A stretch of DNA of 64,000 nt. Source: Viscum album. Taxonomy: Eukaryota; Streptophyta; Magnoliopsida; Santalales; Viscaceae. The DNA is taken from positions 1,240,001-1,304,000 of the forward strand of contig CAUJRU010000137.1 in NCBI GenBank assembly GCA_963277665.1, read 5' to 3'. A program made the position numbers and the translations under genes. Position 1 is the stretch's first letter, and every line of letters begins with the position of its first letter. Positions 1-11,014 of the stretch are shown in pieces. The notes under the pieces are model-generated. The model worked only from the letters and a program-made list of their open reading frames with translations. It searched no databases and was not told the DNA's origin.

Positions 1-545
1 ATTGCCTCTTCACCACACCATAGCGTCATCGTCTACCATTCAACCTTTGAGAAAAGAAATAAAATAACTTTTGTAAAGTTATTTTATTATTTTACAATAA
101 GTAAAAAAATAAATTTTCCATCCAACCCTTATAGGTCAATGTTATGTTTTTTCTAGGTGAATCCTGACGTTTTGAGTTCAACGGTGCCCTCATATTTTCA
201 ATCTATGCACCAGTTCAAAAGTTAGAAAAACCTGATCACATGTTTATTTAAATGAACACTAAAAATAGTTCAAAAATTGAAATTCACCCTAGACCCACAT
301 CAGTCGAAGTTAGGCTATGCCTAAGGGGGTCAAGCCCTCACAAGCTCAATAGTACTCTTGGATTTTCAATCATAGTTACAATTTATGAGTTATAAAGGTT
401 TTAAAAAATAATAATTGTTATGTAATTATTTTATTTACATCCAAAAACTAACTTCCATTGTTGGTTCATGTCGGCCAATGTTAGGATCTGCCTAAGGAAA
501 GCATACCCTCATGAGCTCAGTAGTGGTCATAGATTTTTAATCTGA
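1..545. repeat. Divergent tandem repeat, about three units of ~170-190 bp
   Basis: No coding signal. Three word groups recur in order. The first is an AT palindrome (58-100 and again at 402-436). The second is a 'gtcaatgtta / cgaagttagg / ccaatgttagg' word near 137, 305 and 478. The third is a 'ccctca...ttttcaatct' word near 188, 335 and 508. The series resumes after the Athila element at 10662, so the element landed inside a pre-existing repeat locus. The family is not recognised; it could be an old LTR or satellite remnant. Confidence 0.6.
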
Positions 546-550
546 GTCAC

Positions 551-2266
551 TGAATAGCCATTGAATGAGGATAATATTCATTGTTAATATATATAATTTT
601 CATGTGATTTATTATTCATAAACACCATTTTAGTGCATTTAACACTTTGAACATTATTTCATATTACAATTGTAATTCCTTCTAAAAATACACTATTAAA
701 TGGTACATTTTTTTAACATAATTTAAAGTACCCAATGATATTGATTTTATTTTCATATTTAATTTTAAGGTTTCTCATTAAATTGTTAAAAATTCATAAT
801 TTTGGAGTACTTGAAGATTCTTATTGGAAGACTACCAAAGTTAGCCTTGAACAAACAACATTCTAGGTGAAGTGAACTGGACATCATCCCAATAAAACTA
901 TTGTATCAGTCAATATAAAAGCCCAATAATTATGAAAATTTAAATGAAGATATAGGAAATAATGGGGAACATTTCATTTGGAATTGGTAGAAGCTAATTC
1001 TGACGTTTTAATGGAGTTCAAGGTGGTCCAAGTTGGAGATAAAATTTCGGGCCAGATTCTACAACCCAAAAAAATATCCCACCATTTTCTACATATCTCA
1101 TAAACCATAACATAATTTTGGCTAAAACTTTACATAAGGTTGGGGTACATCCTATTATTAATTTTATTATTCTATAGACCACTTTAATTCTTCCATATAG
1201 AAGCTAATATTGGTTCTTCTGTTTGGTGGATGCAAGTTGGCTGCCACCTCGAGTCAAGAGTGGAAAAGTCTAAGTTCCACAAGCTTTCCACCACCCTATG
1301 CCATCCATAATCAAGTGGGATGTCTTTAACTATTGGATTATTGACACAAGGCTCATAAAATTCTTATTTAATGAATTTATTTGGAGTATTTAGGGATATT
1401 TGGTGCTTACATTCATTTTAGTGTTATGCTACAGCTTTGTGTTTGTAATCACATTTCTTTCTCATGTAAGTTGTTCAATTCACCTTAGTTCTTAATAAAA
1501 GTTCTTCCTTTCCTCTTATTCTGTTCTTAAAAATATCACGTTTATACCTTTTCCTAAAGGTGTCATTTTATTTACACCATAACTTGTAAAATTTATCACA
1601 CAACGGTGGAGTGATCGTGATTTTGTTGTTTTTACTTATTTAATTCAACCCTCTTAAGTCTACTTCCCGATTCTGTTGAGAACATGTCATCAATGGAGAG
1701 GTAACTTCATTATGGGTTGATCAAAGGGAGTATCAAGGGGATGGATTGAATGTTATTTCTCACTCTCTAAATGATTATTATCTTCTTTTATTTGAGTTTC
1801 TTTTATTCAATCTCTTCCATATTGAATTTATTCACCCCACTTTTATGTGCTAATAAGATCCTTTACCTTGGAGTGCTCATGAAAATGATCCTACAAGTGT
1901 ATAGGTGATTAGAATGTTTTTTTGAAGGTTTTTTACTAGTAAGTGATGATGTTATATTTAATTCATTGAATGAATCCTTCTCGAGTTAATGAAATTTAAA
2001 TCATTTAAAAAAGGAATTCATCCAATCCACCCCAAGTGATAACCTAGGATCAACTCATTCTTTTAAATTGAATTAACTTATGGCTCTTATTTTTCACTTA
2101 AACCCATATAAAATAAACCCAAAAGATTCCACATCTTAGCCAAAAACAATCCATAGAATGTACATGTATTTAGGTTGCTTCTTAGGTCTCTGATGATTCG
2201 ACAAACCAAGCTAAACCACAAGTGACTACATAACCCTAAAAACGTGGGTAAATTTGGGAGAGACCA
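551..2266 (+). repeat. 5' LTR of the Athila-type element (1716 bp)
   Basis: Starts TGAATAGCC and ends GAGACCA. It is colinear with 8928-10656 over its full length, which fixes both edges. It carries a TATA-like box at 914-921 and an AATAAA-type word near 1494 shared with the 3' copy. Forward reading frames in it are short and are not conserved between the copies. Confidence 0.92.
914..921 (+). promoter_or_regulatory. Candidate LTR TATA box
   Basis: TATAAAAG lies about 363 bp into the 5' LTR. The matching place in the 3' LTR (near 9293) reads TATCCAAG, so the box is damaged there. The position is plausible for U3 of a plant Gypsy LTR, but no transcript evidence exists here. Confidence 0.45.
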
Positions 2267-2271
2267 AATTT

Positions 2272-2289
2272 TGGAGCCATTAACTGGGA
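2272..2289 (+). other. Primer binding site, tRNA-Asp-like
   Basis: TGGAGCCATTAACTGGGA starts five bases after the LTR end. It matches, with substitutions, the TGGCGCCGTTGCCGGGGA site common in Athila/Tat elements, which pairs with the 3' end of tRNA-Asp. It would prime minus-strand DNA synthesis. Confidence 0.8.
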
Positions 2290-2586
2290 CCCAAGTAAGT
2301 CATCTTAAACACCCGTTATATTCTCCCCTATTTCTTCTATTCTCATTCAAATTCTATTATCTTTTCCCTTTCTCATTTTTTTTCTTTTTCTACATGTCCG
2401 CCTACGCTCGTGACCAATCAAACTGTCTAGTTAGGTTGGATAGTCGTGCGGTTAGGAGTCAAGTACACCAAGGGAACTCTTTACATTATATCCTAATCTT
2501 CTTAATAATACCGTGTAAATATTGATCCCATTTTAATGTAAGGTCTTCAACTAAACCAACTCATAAACCAGGGTGGGAACCAAAAT

Positions 2587-4150
2587 GGAAATCCAAATGA
2601 GGCAGCCCCAAACTAGGGGAATGCAGTCAATCAAGCCATGAATGACTACCTCACACCTTCCTGGACCAATTCCCCCTCATGCATTAGACACAATTCCCTA
2701 GAGTATTCCAATTACATCTTTAAACCCCATATACTAAACCACTTTCCCTCATTCCATGGAATGGAGTCTGAGATGTCATATCTTCACGTTAAAGAGTTCA
2801 ATGACATTGTAGAAACCATGTGCCCCCACATCAACTAGAATCCACTAAGATGTGGCTATTTACTTTTTATTTAAAGGATCGAGAAAAAAATTGGCTAAAT
2901 AATTTTATACCATCATCAATAAACTCTTGGAACAAACTAAAAAGAGAATTATACAAAAAATACATTCCCCACCACAAAACAATTTCACTTAAAAAGAGCA
3001 TCCAAATATTTTTTGAAAAGGAGGGAGAGTCATTTTATGAAACAAGGGAAAGGTTCAAAGACACACTCAACATGGTACCTCACCATGGATTTTAAATCCC
3101 AAAACAAGATCGATTTTTTTATGAAGTGTTGGGTCTGGGGAACAATCAATTCATTGACAAGATGTGTAATGGAACTTTTAAAAACAAAGCCCCAAATGAT
3201 GCTTATGAGTATCTGGAAAGCCTTGCTGAACAAAAACAAACATGGGGAACTTCACCTTATTCTGAAAATGCACAAAGAACTACTGGAATTAATACACTTA
3301 GAGAAAAGGAAATCCATAGGGCTAAACTTACAACACTCTCTAGGAAGGTTGAAGAGATAGACCTTAGGAAAGTCCATGAAATCAAAACTGTAGGCCCTGT
3401 TTGCACAATTTGAGACAAACATGACCATAAGACAGACAACTGCCCAACCATTCCATCCATCAAGGATGTTATTTTAGGAGGAGCCTCAGCGTATGTAAAT
3501 TCTTTGAACTTTCAAAAGACTCAATACAAACCACCTTCAACCCAAGGAATAATGACCACCCAGGCTTTCGCTGGAAAGATAACCAACAACCTAGCCAACC
3601 ACCGGGAAAAAATCCTTACCCCCATCAGAACTGCCAAACCCATAACCAGTTCTAAACCCAACCTATTCAATACAAACAGTCATCTATCCATTTTCAACAA
3701 ACCATCCCACCTCCAAAATATCCCCTTGGATAAACCAATCTTCTTAAGCACCAACCAAAACTGTTCCACAAAGCCTACTAGAACAACTGTGCAATCTAAT
3801 GGATAGGATGAACTCAGAAGTCTCTTCCCTAAAACAAGAACTCTAATCCATCAAAAATGGAAAGGAACCCATGGTTACGCAAGCTATTCAACAACAATTA
3901 GTAAGTTAAGAGTCAAGTTTCACTCAAACAACTTAGGAACAACTAAAGGTTATGACAGTTTTAAGAAGTGGGAAATAAATTGAGAAACCTGAAAAAATAA
4001 GTTAGAAACCTTATGAAGAATCAAACTCTAATGAAAATCCAAATGAACCACATCATAAAACTGAGGAAACTGATAACAATTTTAAAGAAACAACCCCTCA
4101 AAAAACAAACCCACAACCTGCACCATTTCCTCAACACATGAGGGGGAAAA
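2587..4150 (+). pseudogene. gag: Athila-type gag (capsid/nucleocapsid), broken
   Basis: A forward coding remnant in two frames. 2638-2838 holds the N-terminal stretch ending in the family-like 'FHGMESE...YLHVKEF'. After a frame change near 2830, 2820-3413 holds the capsid core, with recognisable 'FYLKDREKNWL' and 'RERFKDTLNMVPHHGF' blocks. A Cys/His segment near 3403-3450 (VCTI, then HDHKTDNCP) looks like the Athila-type knuckle; one Cys is lost to a TGA stop at 3412. Past 3504 the reading is low-complexity, rich in Pro, Asn and Thr, and fades before the protease. Gag would form the cytoplasmic particle and bind RNA. The exact start is uncertain; an ATG near 2584 is possible. Confidence 0.8.
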
Positions 4151-4216
4151 CCAAGCCTAAATTGAATGAAACATTAAGGGAAATATTCTCACAAGTCAAG
4201 TTGAAAATTCCAATCC

Positions 4217-4945
4217 TTGATGCTATTCAAACCATTCATGCAAACTCAAAAATACCTTAAGGACCTCTTCACTTTTAAAAGGAAATTCTCACATAAGAAC
4301 CAAGTCCTTCTAGCAGCAAATGTTAGCACAACAATCCAAGGAACCCTTCTTCCAAAGATGAAAGACCCAAGATGTCCTTACATCAATGTTGAACTACGAG
4401 AGAACAAAGTTTTAAAAGCCTTGTGGGACCTAGGTGCTAGTGTCAATCTCATTCCCTGTGATGTGTACTGCCAGTTAGGCCTGGAAGAGCTCCAACCCAC
4501 ATCTATCAAATTTTAACTTACTAATCATAGCATTAGGGCTCCAAAGGGGATTTTAAAGGACATTCTGGTAATAGTAGAAAACTTCATCTACCCAGCTGAC
4601 TTCATTGTCCTTGAAAACAATCCTAACATAGGAAACAAGGAACAAACCCCAATAATCCTTGGTCATCCCTTCCTTACAACAATCAACTCTATTATCTGAG
4701 TTCAAAATGGGAACATGACCATCACCTTTAGAAACATGAGTCTAGACTTGAACATCTACAATGCAAGATCAAAAATAGGGGATGATGAGGAAATTCATGA
4801 AGTAAACATGATAGGAAGTGTTGATAATGAATCCATAGAACATCATGGAATATTTGAGGAATGTTTAAGTCAGGATGAGATTAATTTCCTTTGTTCACAT
4901 GAAGGAATTTTATATCCTTGTCTAGAATCATTTTCAAATTGATCT
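4217..4945 (+). pseudogene. pol: Athila-type aspartic protease domain and PR-RT linker, broken
   Basis: In the frame used by RT. It shows the active-site block ALWDLGASVNLIP (near 4418-4455), where the D-L-G-A form is typical of this clade, and the second landmark 'IILGHPFLTTINSII' near 4650-4700, interrupted by stops at 4514 and 4697. 4715-4942 is an acidic linker with no clear domain. The protease would cut the Gag-Pol polyprotein. The gag frame must shift somewhere in 3800-4217 to reach it. Confidence 0.82.
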
Positions 4946-5119
4946 CATGATGATGTCTTAAGTCCAAAAATCATTGAAACCTTTTAAAAAACCATGTTTA
5001 TGGAGACTAATCAAAATTCCTTCCCTAAACCTGATCAAACCAATCTTGTAGCTGAAACTTATACACATGGGTATTAAATTCAATCTAAAACTCTAGGAAA
5101 CAAAATCGATCTTGATCCA

Positions 5120-6260
5120 ATGTCCCAATCTTCTACTGATATTCTGAACCAACCTGATCATGAATTGAAGGAACTTCATGCTGCACTCAAGTATGCCTTC
5201 CTAGGGGACAATCAAACACATCCTATTGTCATTTCTTCTTCTCTTGAATCCAATAATGAGAGGATGATTCTATATGTCCCTAGGAAACATAAGAAATCCA
5301 TTGGTTGGAACCTGTCTGATATTCCTGGGATTAATCGACTTATCAGGAATCATAGGTTTGTTCTGGAATCTGATTCAAAGCCATGTCATCAACCTCAATG
5401 GTGAATCAATCCTAATCTCATGTAAGTAGTGAGAAAAGAACTTCTGAAATTGTTAAAAGCTGGCATCAAATATCCCATAGCTGAGAGTGAGCTGGTTATC
5501 CCAATCCAACTAGTTCAAAAAAAAGTTGGAATCACAGTGATAACAAATAAGGATAGAGAGATTCTTTCAACAAGTATGAGTAGTGTCTAGAGAGTTTTCA
5601 TCGACTGTAGGAAGCTAAAATCATTTACCAAGAAGGACCATTTCCCCTTACCATTCATTGACCAAGTCCGTGAGAAAGTTGTAGGTCATGTCGTCTACGA
5701 TTTCATAGATGGTTACTCGGAGTATAATAAAATTGAGGTCTCCCTAGAGGATCAAGGGAAGACTACATTCACATGTCCATTCATTACCTTTTCTTTCAAA
5801 CTCATACCCTTCGAGTTATGCAATACCCCTGGAACCTTCCAGCGGTGCATGATGGGAATATTCTCAGATATGGTAGGAGATTTTCTATAGGTCTTCATGG
5901 ATGACTTCTCTATGTTTGGGGATACATTTGAGGGATGTCTGAGGAATGTAGAGAGGGTCTTGTCAAGATGTGAAGAAAATAATCTACTCCTAAACTGGAA
6001 AAAATGCCATTTCATGGTTAAAGAGGGACTAGTCCTTGTCAATCTAATATCGAGTAGGGGGATTAAAGTTGATAAAGTAAAGGTTGACATCATTCGTCAC
6101 CTTCCATCACCCAGAACTGTTAAGGAAGTGAGGTATTTCTTAGGAAATGATGGTTTCTATAGAAGATTCATCAAGGACTTTAGTTCAATATCCCGTCCCT
6201 TTTGTGCTCTACTAGTAAAGGATACACCATTTGTTTGGACAGAATGTTGTGAGGTTTAAT
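5120..6260 (+). pseudogene. pol: Athila-type reverse transcriptase, broken
   Basis: One frame with few stops. It begins with a leader (5120-5402) and continues with 'DHFPLPFIDQV', 'YDFIDGYSEYNKIEV' and 'TFTCPF' (5640-5780), then 'GTFQRCMMGIFSDMV' (near 5830-5880). The catalytic block VFMDDFSMFG (near 5892-5920) has both aspartates intact. The thumb/connection region follows at 5897-6259. Stops occur near 5401, 5423, 5588, 5888 and 6257. The enzyme would copy genomic RNA within the virus-like particle. Order and motifs are those of Ty3/Gypsy RT. Confidence 0.88.
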
Positions 6261-6298
6261 TATCAACCCTCAAATCCTCTCTCACCTATCCTCTCATT

Positions 6299-6660
6299 AT
6301 GAAATCTCTAAATTTGTACCTTCCTTTAGAACTTATGTGTGATCCCAGTGACTTTTCTGTTGGAGCTGTGTTAGGAAAATGTTGTGATAAAAATACTTAT
6401 GTCATTTCTTATGCAAGAAAATCATTAAATGGTGTCCAAATAAACTACACCACCACTAAGAAGGAGTTACTTGCTGTTGTGTTTTCCTTATAAAAGTTTA
6501 GGTCCTACCACTGTGGATACCCCATCACTGTGATCACTGACCATTCTGCACTAAAATACCTCTTCCAAAAACAAGATGCTAAGGCTAGACTGATTAGTTG
6601 GGTCCTTCTGTTACAAGAATTTGACCTCACAATCAAGGATAAAAAGGGTTTGTAACTGAT
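6299..6660 (+). pseudogene. pol: Athila-type RNase H domain, broken
   Basis: Continues the RT frame after the stop at 6257. Recognisable blocks are 'LMCDPSDFSVGAVLG' (first catalytic acidic residue), 'ISYARKSLNGVQINYTTTKKELLAVVFSL' in shortened form (6400-6490), and, after a TAA at 6491, '[12 protein letters not shown]' (6530-6570). RNase H would degrade the RNA strand of the hybrid. The linker to integrase (6660-6900) is badly eroded. Confidence 0.82.
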
Positions 6661-6899
6661 CATCTCTCTATGATGGAATTAAAAGAAAACTCAAATAACC
6701 TTTCAATGTCTGATTCATTTTCTGATGAGAACCTCTAATCAGTGAGTGATTTCCCATAGTATGCCGACATAGCCAACTTCTTAGTTACAGGAGTCATTCC
6801 AAAATTCTTAGGGACTGATGCTTGAAGGAAATTCCTTTATGATGTTAGGAACTATGTTTTTGATGATCCATACCTCAATAAGTTATACCCTAACCAATT

Positions 6900-8056
6900 C
6901 ATTAAGAGGTGTGTCCCAGAATCTAAACAAGAGTCCATCCTTAAATTTTGTCATAGTGAGGCATGTGGAGGTCACTTTTCCTCTAAAAAAACTTCTGCTA
7001 AGGTTATTTAATGTGGTCTCTTCTGGCCCAACCTCTCAGGGGACTCCTAAACATTTTTTCAAAGCTTTACTAGGTGTCAACAAATGGGGCCCATCACAAA
7101 AAAAATCAAATGCCACTCACTCCCATATTAGTGGTTGAAATATTTGATTGCTGGGGAATCAATTTCATGGGCCCCTTCCCAAACTCTAGGGGATATCTGT
7201 ACAACCTTTTAGCTGTCGATTATGTCTCTAAATGGGTTGAGACTATTACTACAAAATCCAATGATCATCAAACAGTGATTAGATTTCTCATGGAAAACAT
7301 CCTCTCTAGATTTGCAATTTCTAGGGCTATCATTAGTGATCGTGGAACTCATTTTTGCAACTTTCCATTCTAAGCACTCATGGAAAAGTATGGAATTTCT
7401 CACAAAGTGTCCACTGCTTACCACCCATAGAAAAATGGTCAAGCTAATTTAGCCAATTGAGAAATCAAACAAATTCATGAGAAAACTGTTAATCCCTCTA
7501 GGAAAGATTGGTCGAGAAAACTCTTAGATGCTCTTTGGGCCTATCGAACTGCATATAAAACCATTTTAGGAATGTCCCCATATAGGTTTGTTTATGGTAA
7601 AGCATGTCATTTTCTAGTGGAGATTGAACATAAGGAGTTTTGGGAAATTAATAAAATTAATTATGACCTATCATTGGACATAACAAAAAATAAATTAGAT
7701 CTTAATGAACTTGAGGATCTTAGGATTGAGGCTTATGAAAATTCAAGGATAAATAAATCTATAGTTGAAGCCTACGAATCTCGATATCTTAAAACCAAAC
7801 ACATTATACCAGGTAAAACTATTCTTTTATATATCTCTAAATATCATTTATACCTAGGAAAGTTGAGGTCCAGATGGTTGGGTCTATATGTAGTACATAA
7901 GGTGTACCCCATGGGGCTGTAGAAATTCAAGATCCCACTAATGGTCAAAACTTTAAATTTAATGGTCATAGAGTCAAAACATTAATTGATCCATTCCAAA
8001 AATATAAAGTAGATGAAGACTTGTGTGAAACAACCTTAGATGAGGAAAATACTTAA
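6900..8056 (+). pseudogene. pol: Athila-type integrase, broken, catalytic triad damaged
   Basis: The zinc-binding N-terminus is readable near 6930-7010 ('CHSEACGGHFSSKK'-like), then the frame changes near 7020-7080. The core shows 'WGINFMGPF' near 7150-7180, where the family Asp of 'GIDFMG' is Asn. It also shows '[10 protein letters not shown]', with the second Asp kept, and 'NGQANLAN' near 7435, where the third acidic residue is Asn. 'AYRTAYKTILGMSPYRFVYGKACH' (split, 7540-7620) and the C-terminal part follow to about 7922, with eroded coding to 8056. Integrase would insert the cDNA; with two of three acidic residues changed this copy cannot. Confidence 0.85.
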
Positions 8057-8927
8057 ACAATTAGGGGTCTATGTCGAGCTAGCGATGTTAAACAAAAGTG
8101 TTGCACGGGAGGCAACTCGTGGTTTTCATGTTTCCAATATTTTTGAATCATATTTATTTTTCAAATAAGATTAATGAGTAATTTTGATATTAAACAAAAA
8201 ATATATTGTTGACCTGTTCTTCTATTATGAGTATGGATTCATATTCAATAATAAAAAAATAAAAAAACAATAAATTTGCACGTAGAGTAATGAAATGACC
8301 TAATGTGTGGATTTCGACACTTGGTGATCGTGACTCCATAGTTTTCTGGCTGAGAGTTAGTAATTTTACCTATACTTGTGATAATTTGACCATGTTTTTG
8401 ACTGAGTTAACTTGAGATGATGTCGGAGTATGTGGGATTCACTTGGTGCCCTATGGTCTTTGAGGCTGGGATTCATCGGCAAAGTCTCTCTATATGGGTT
8501 GACTCTATTGAGTGGAATTTAAATTGCTATGGAAAAATTTCAAAAACAAAAAACTAATATATATATATATATATATATAAAATTGAATACTCATATTAAT
8601 ATTGAAATGTGATTCCACTTAGCACTTCCATCATTTTCCCCTTGAACAAAAATGAACCCCCATGTCTTTTGTGACACACAACACATCATCATACTTTATT
8701 GAAATTGGATGAACTGTGGCAATGAATTTGAACAAAGGAACTAGCTTGGGATTGGTATATTCTTATAAAAATATCTAATAATAAAATATTTTTATGGGTT
8801 TCTTAGTTGTTTGATATAAGGGTTTTTGGTGATCATTGTTTATTAAAATGTTTTTGGAAAAGGGAATTTGGATTTCACATTTTTGAGATATATTTTGCTC
8901 GGGACTAGAAAAACTCAAGATGGAGTG
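8057..8927 (+). other. Untranslated 3' region of the Athila-type element, with conserved hairpin motif and polypurine tract
   Basis: No ORF of note and no env-like gene. At 8073-8125 it holds a 'gttaaacaaaag...gggaggcaactc' motif. I recall a very similar word just after pol in many Athila/Tat elements. It can fold through GTTGC/GCAAC and CACG/CGTG pairs. An (AT)n run lies at about 8558-8580. The last part (8901-8927) is purine-rich and abuts the 3' LTR, as expected for the plus-strand primer. Confidence 0.65.
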
Positions 8928-10656
8928 TGAGATTAGCCACTGAATTAGTATAATATTAATTGTTAATATATATAATATTCATGTTCTTTATTATTCATAA
9001 ACACCATTTTAGTGCATTTTACACTGAACAATATTTTATATTATAATTGTAATTCCTTTTTAAAATGTACTATTACGCGGTACATTTTTTAACATAATTT
9101 AAAGTAACCAATGATATTTATTTTATTTTAATATTTAATTTTCATATATCTCATTACATTGTTATCATTTCATAATTTTGTATTACTTGAATATTCATAT
9201 TGTAAGACCACCAAAGTTAGCCTTGAACAGACAACATTTTGGGTGAAGTAAACTGGACATCATCCCAATAAAACTAATTTAGAGGACAATATCCAAGCCC
9301 AATAATTCTAAAAATTGAAATAAAGATAGGTTATATCATGGGGAACATTTCATTAAACAGTGTACAAAGCTAATTCGGATGTTTAAATGGAGTTCCTGGT
9401 GGCCCAAGTTGGAGATAAAATTTTGGGCCAGATTCTGCGGCCTAGAAAAACATCTCACCATTTTCAACATATCTCGAAAACCATAAATTATTTTGGGATG
9501 AAACTTTACATAAGGTTGGGTTACATCAAGATAATAATTTTATGATTTTATGACCCACTCTAATTCGGCCATCCAGTAGCTCATATGGGCGATTATATTT
9601 GGTGGATGCAAGCTGGATGCCACCTCAGGTCAAGAGTAGAAAAGTCCAAGTTACACAAGCTCTCCACCACCCTAAGCCTACCATAATCAAGTGGGATGTA
9701 TTTCAATATTGGATTCTAGACCCAAGGCTCCAAAATTTCCTATTTATGTCAGTTTTGTTGGAGTATTTAAGGATCTTTTGTGCTTAGTTTCATTGTAGTG
9801 TTATGTTGTCGCTTTGTGTTTGTAGTCGCATTTCTTTCTCATATAAGTTGTTAAATTCACCTTAGTTCTTAATAAAAGTTCTTCCTTTACTCTTATTATA
9901 TTCTTATACATATCACGTTGATACTTTTGCCTAAATTTTTTAATTTATTCACACCATACCTTATGAAATTTATCACACAACAGTGGAGTGATCGTTATTT
10001 TGTTGTTTTTACTTCTTCAATTCCACCCTTGTAAGTCTACTTCTCGCTTCCATTGAGAACATGTCATCAATGGAGAGATAACTATTTTATGTTTTAATCC
10101 AAGGGATTATCAAGGGGATGGATTGAATATTATTTCACACTCTCCTAATGATTATTAACTTCTTTTATTTGAGTTTCTTTTATTCAATTATTTTCTCACT
10201 TCCTCTTCCGTATTGAATTTATTCACCCCAATTTTATGTGCTAATAAGATCATTTACCTTATAGTGCTCATGAAAATGATCTTATAAGTGTATAGGTGAT
10301 TATAATGTATTTTTGAATTTGTTTAACCAGTAAGTGATGAGGTTAGTTTGAATTCATTGAATGAATCCTTCTCGAGTAAATGAAATTGAAATCATTAAAA
10401 GAGGAATTCATCCAATCCACCCCAAGTTATAACCTAGGATTAACTCATTATTTTAAATTGAATTCACTTAAGGCTCTTATTTTTCACTTAAAACCATATA
10501 AAATCAACCTAAATTTGTCCACTTCATATACAAAAACAATCCATAGAATGTACATGTCTGTAGGTTACTTCTTAGGTCTCTGAGAATTCGAAAACCCAAG
10601 CTAAACTAAAAGTGACCACTTAACCCTAAAAACATGGTTAAATTTGGGTGAGACCA
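8928..10656 (+). repeat. 3' LTR of the Athila-type element (1729 bp)
   Basis: Starts TGAGATTAGCC and ends GAGACCA, followed by the target duplication GTCAC at 10657-10661. It is colinear with the 5' LTR. Small indels and substitutions are scattered through it, including loss of the TATA-like word. Confidence 0.92.
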
Positions 10657-10661
10657 GTCAC

Positions 10662-11014
10662 CATTTGTGAGTTATAATCATTTGAAAAATAAAATAATTT
10701 TAATTAATTATTTTATTTACAGTTATTCCATTTTTTTGTTTTCTCACTGGAGGGTTGTGCCGACTAAAATTAAGTCACGGCTAGGGTAAAACTGCCATCC
10801 TGAACACAACTGTACCCTCAGATTTCTGATCCGGGCTCCCATTTAATAGTTTTTTAACTTTTTCAGGAAAATATCTATTGTACGCAATTTAAATCATAAC
10901 ATTTTTGAAGGATTATTCTGGGAACTCTAGGCCTCATAATCGCACGTCGTCTCAGTGCCTGGTCTCAAAATAATTCCATATAATTTACAAACAAGATATA
11001 GAAATTCTAGGACA
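10662..11014. repeat. Right-hand continuation of the 1-545 tandem repeat
   Basis: Carries the same AT palindrome (10685-10720), a 'gccgactaaaattaag' word near 10754 and 'accctcagatttctgatc' near 10813, as in 1-545. It confirms that the Athila element split this locus. 10870-11014 is unassigned; no coding signal is seen. Confidence 0.55.

Larger units (their letters stand above)
551..10656 (+). mobile_element. Complete but dead Athila-type Ty3/Gypsy retrotransposon
   Basis: A 10.1 kb element with two LTRs (551-2266 and 8928-10656), each starting TG and ending CA. It is flanked by the 5-bp target duplication GTCAC at 546-550 and 10657-10661. Inside, in order, are a tRNA-Asp-like primer site, gag, protease, reverse transcriptase, RNase H, integrase and a short untranslated 3' region. 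The domain order and the protease motif DLGASVNLIP are those of the Athila/Tat branch. LTR identity is roughly 80-85% by eye, so the insertion is old. Frame changes near 2830, 3800-4217 and 6990-7080, plus many stops, rule out activity. The env-like ORF of classical Athila elements is absent: only 0.87 kb lies between pol and the 3' LTR. Confidence 0.92.
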
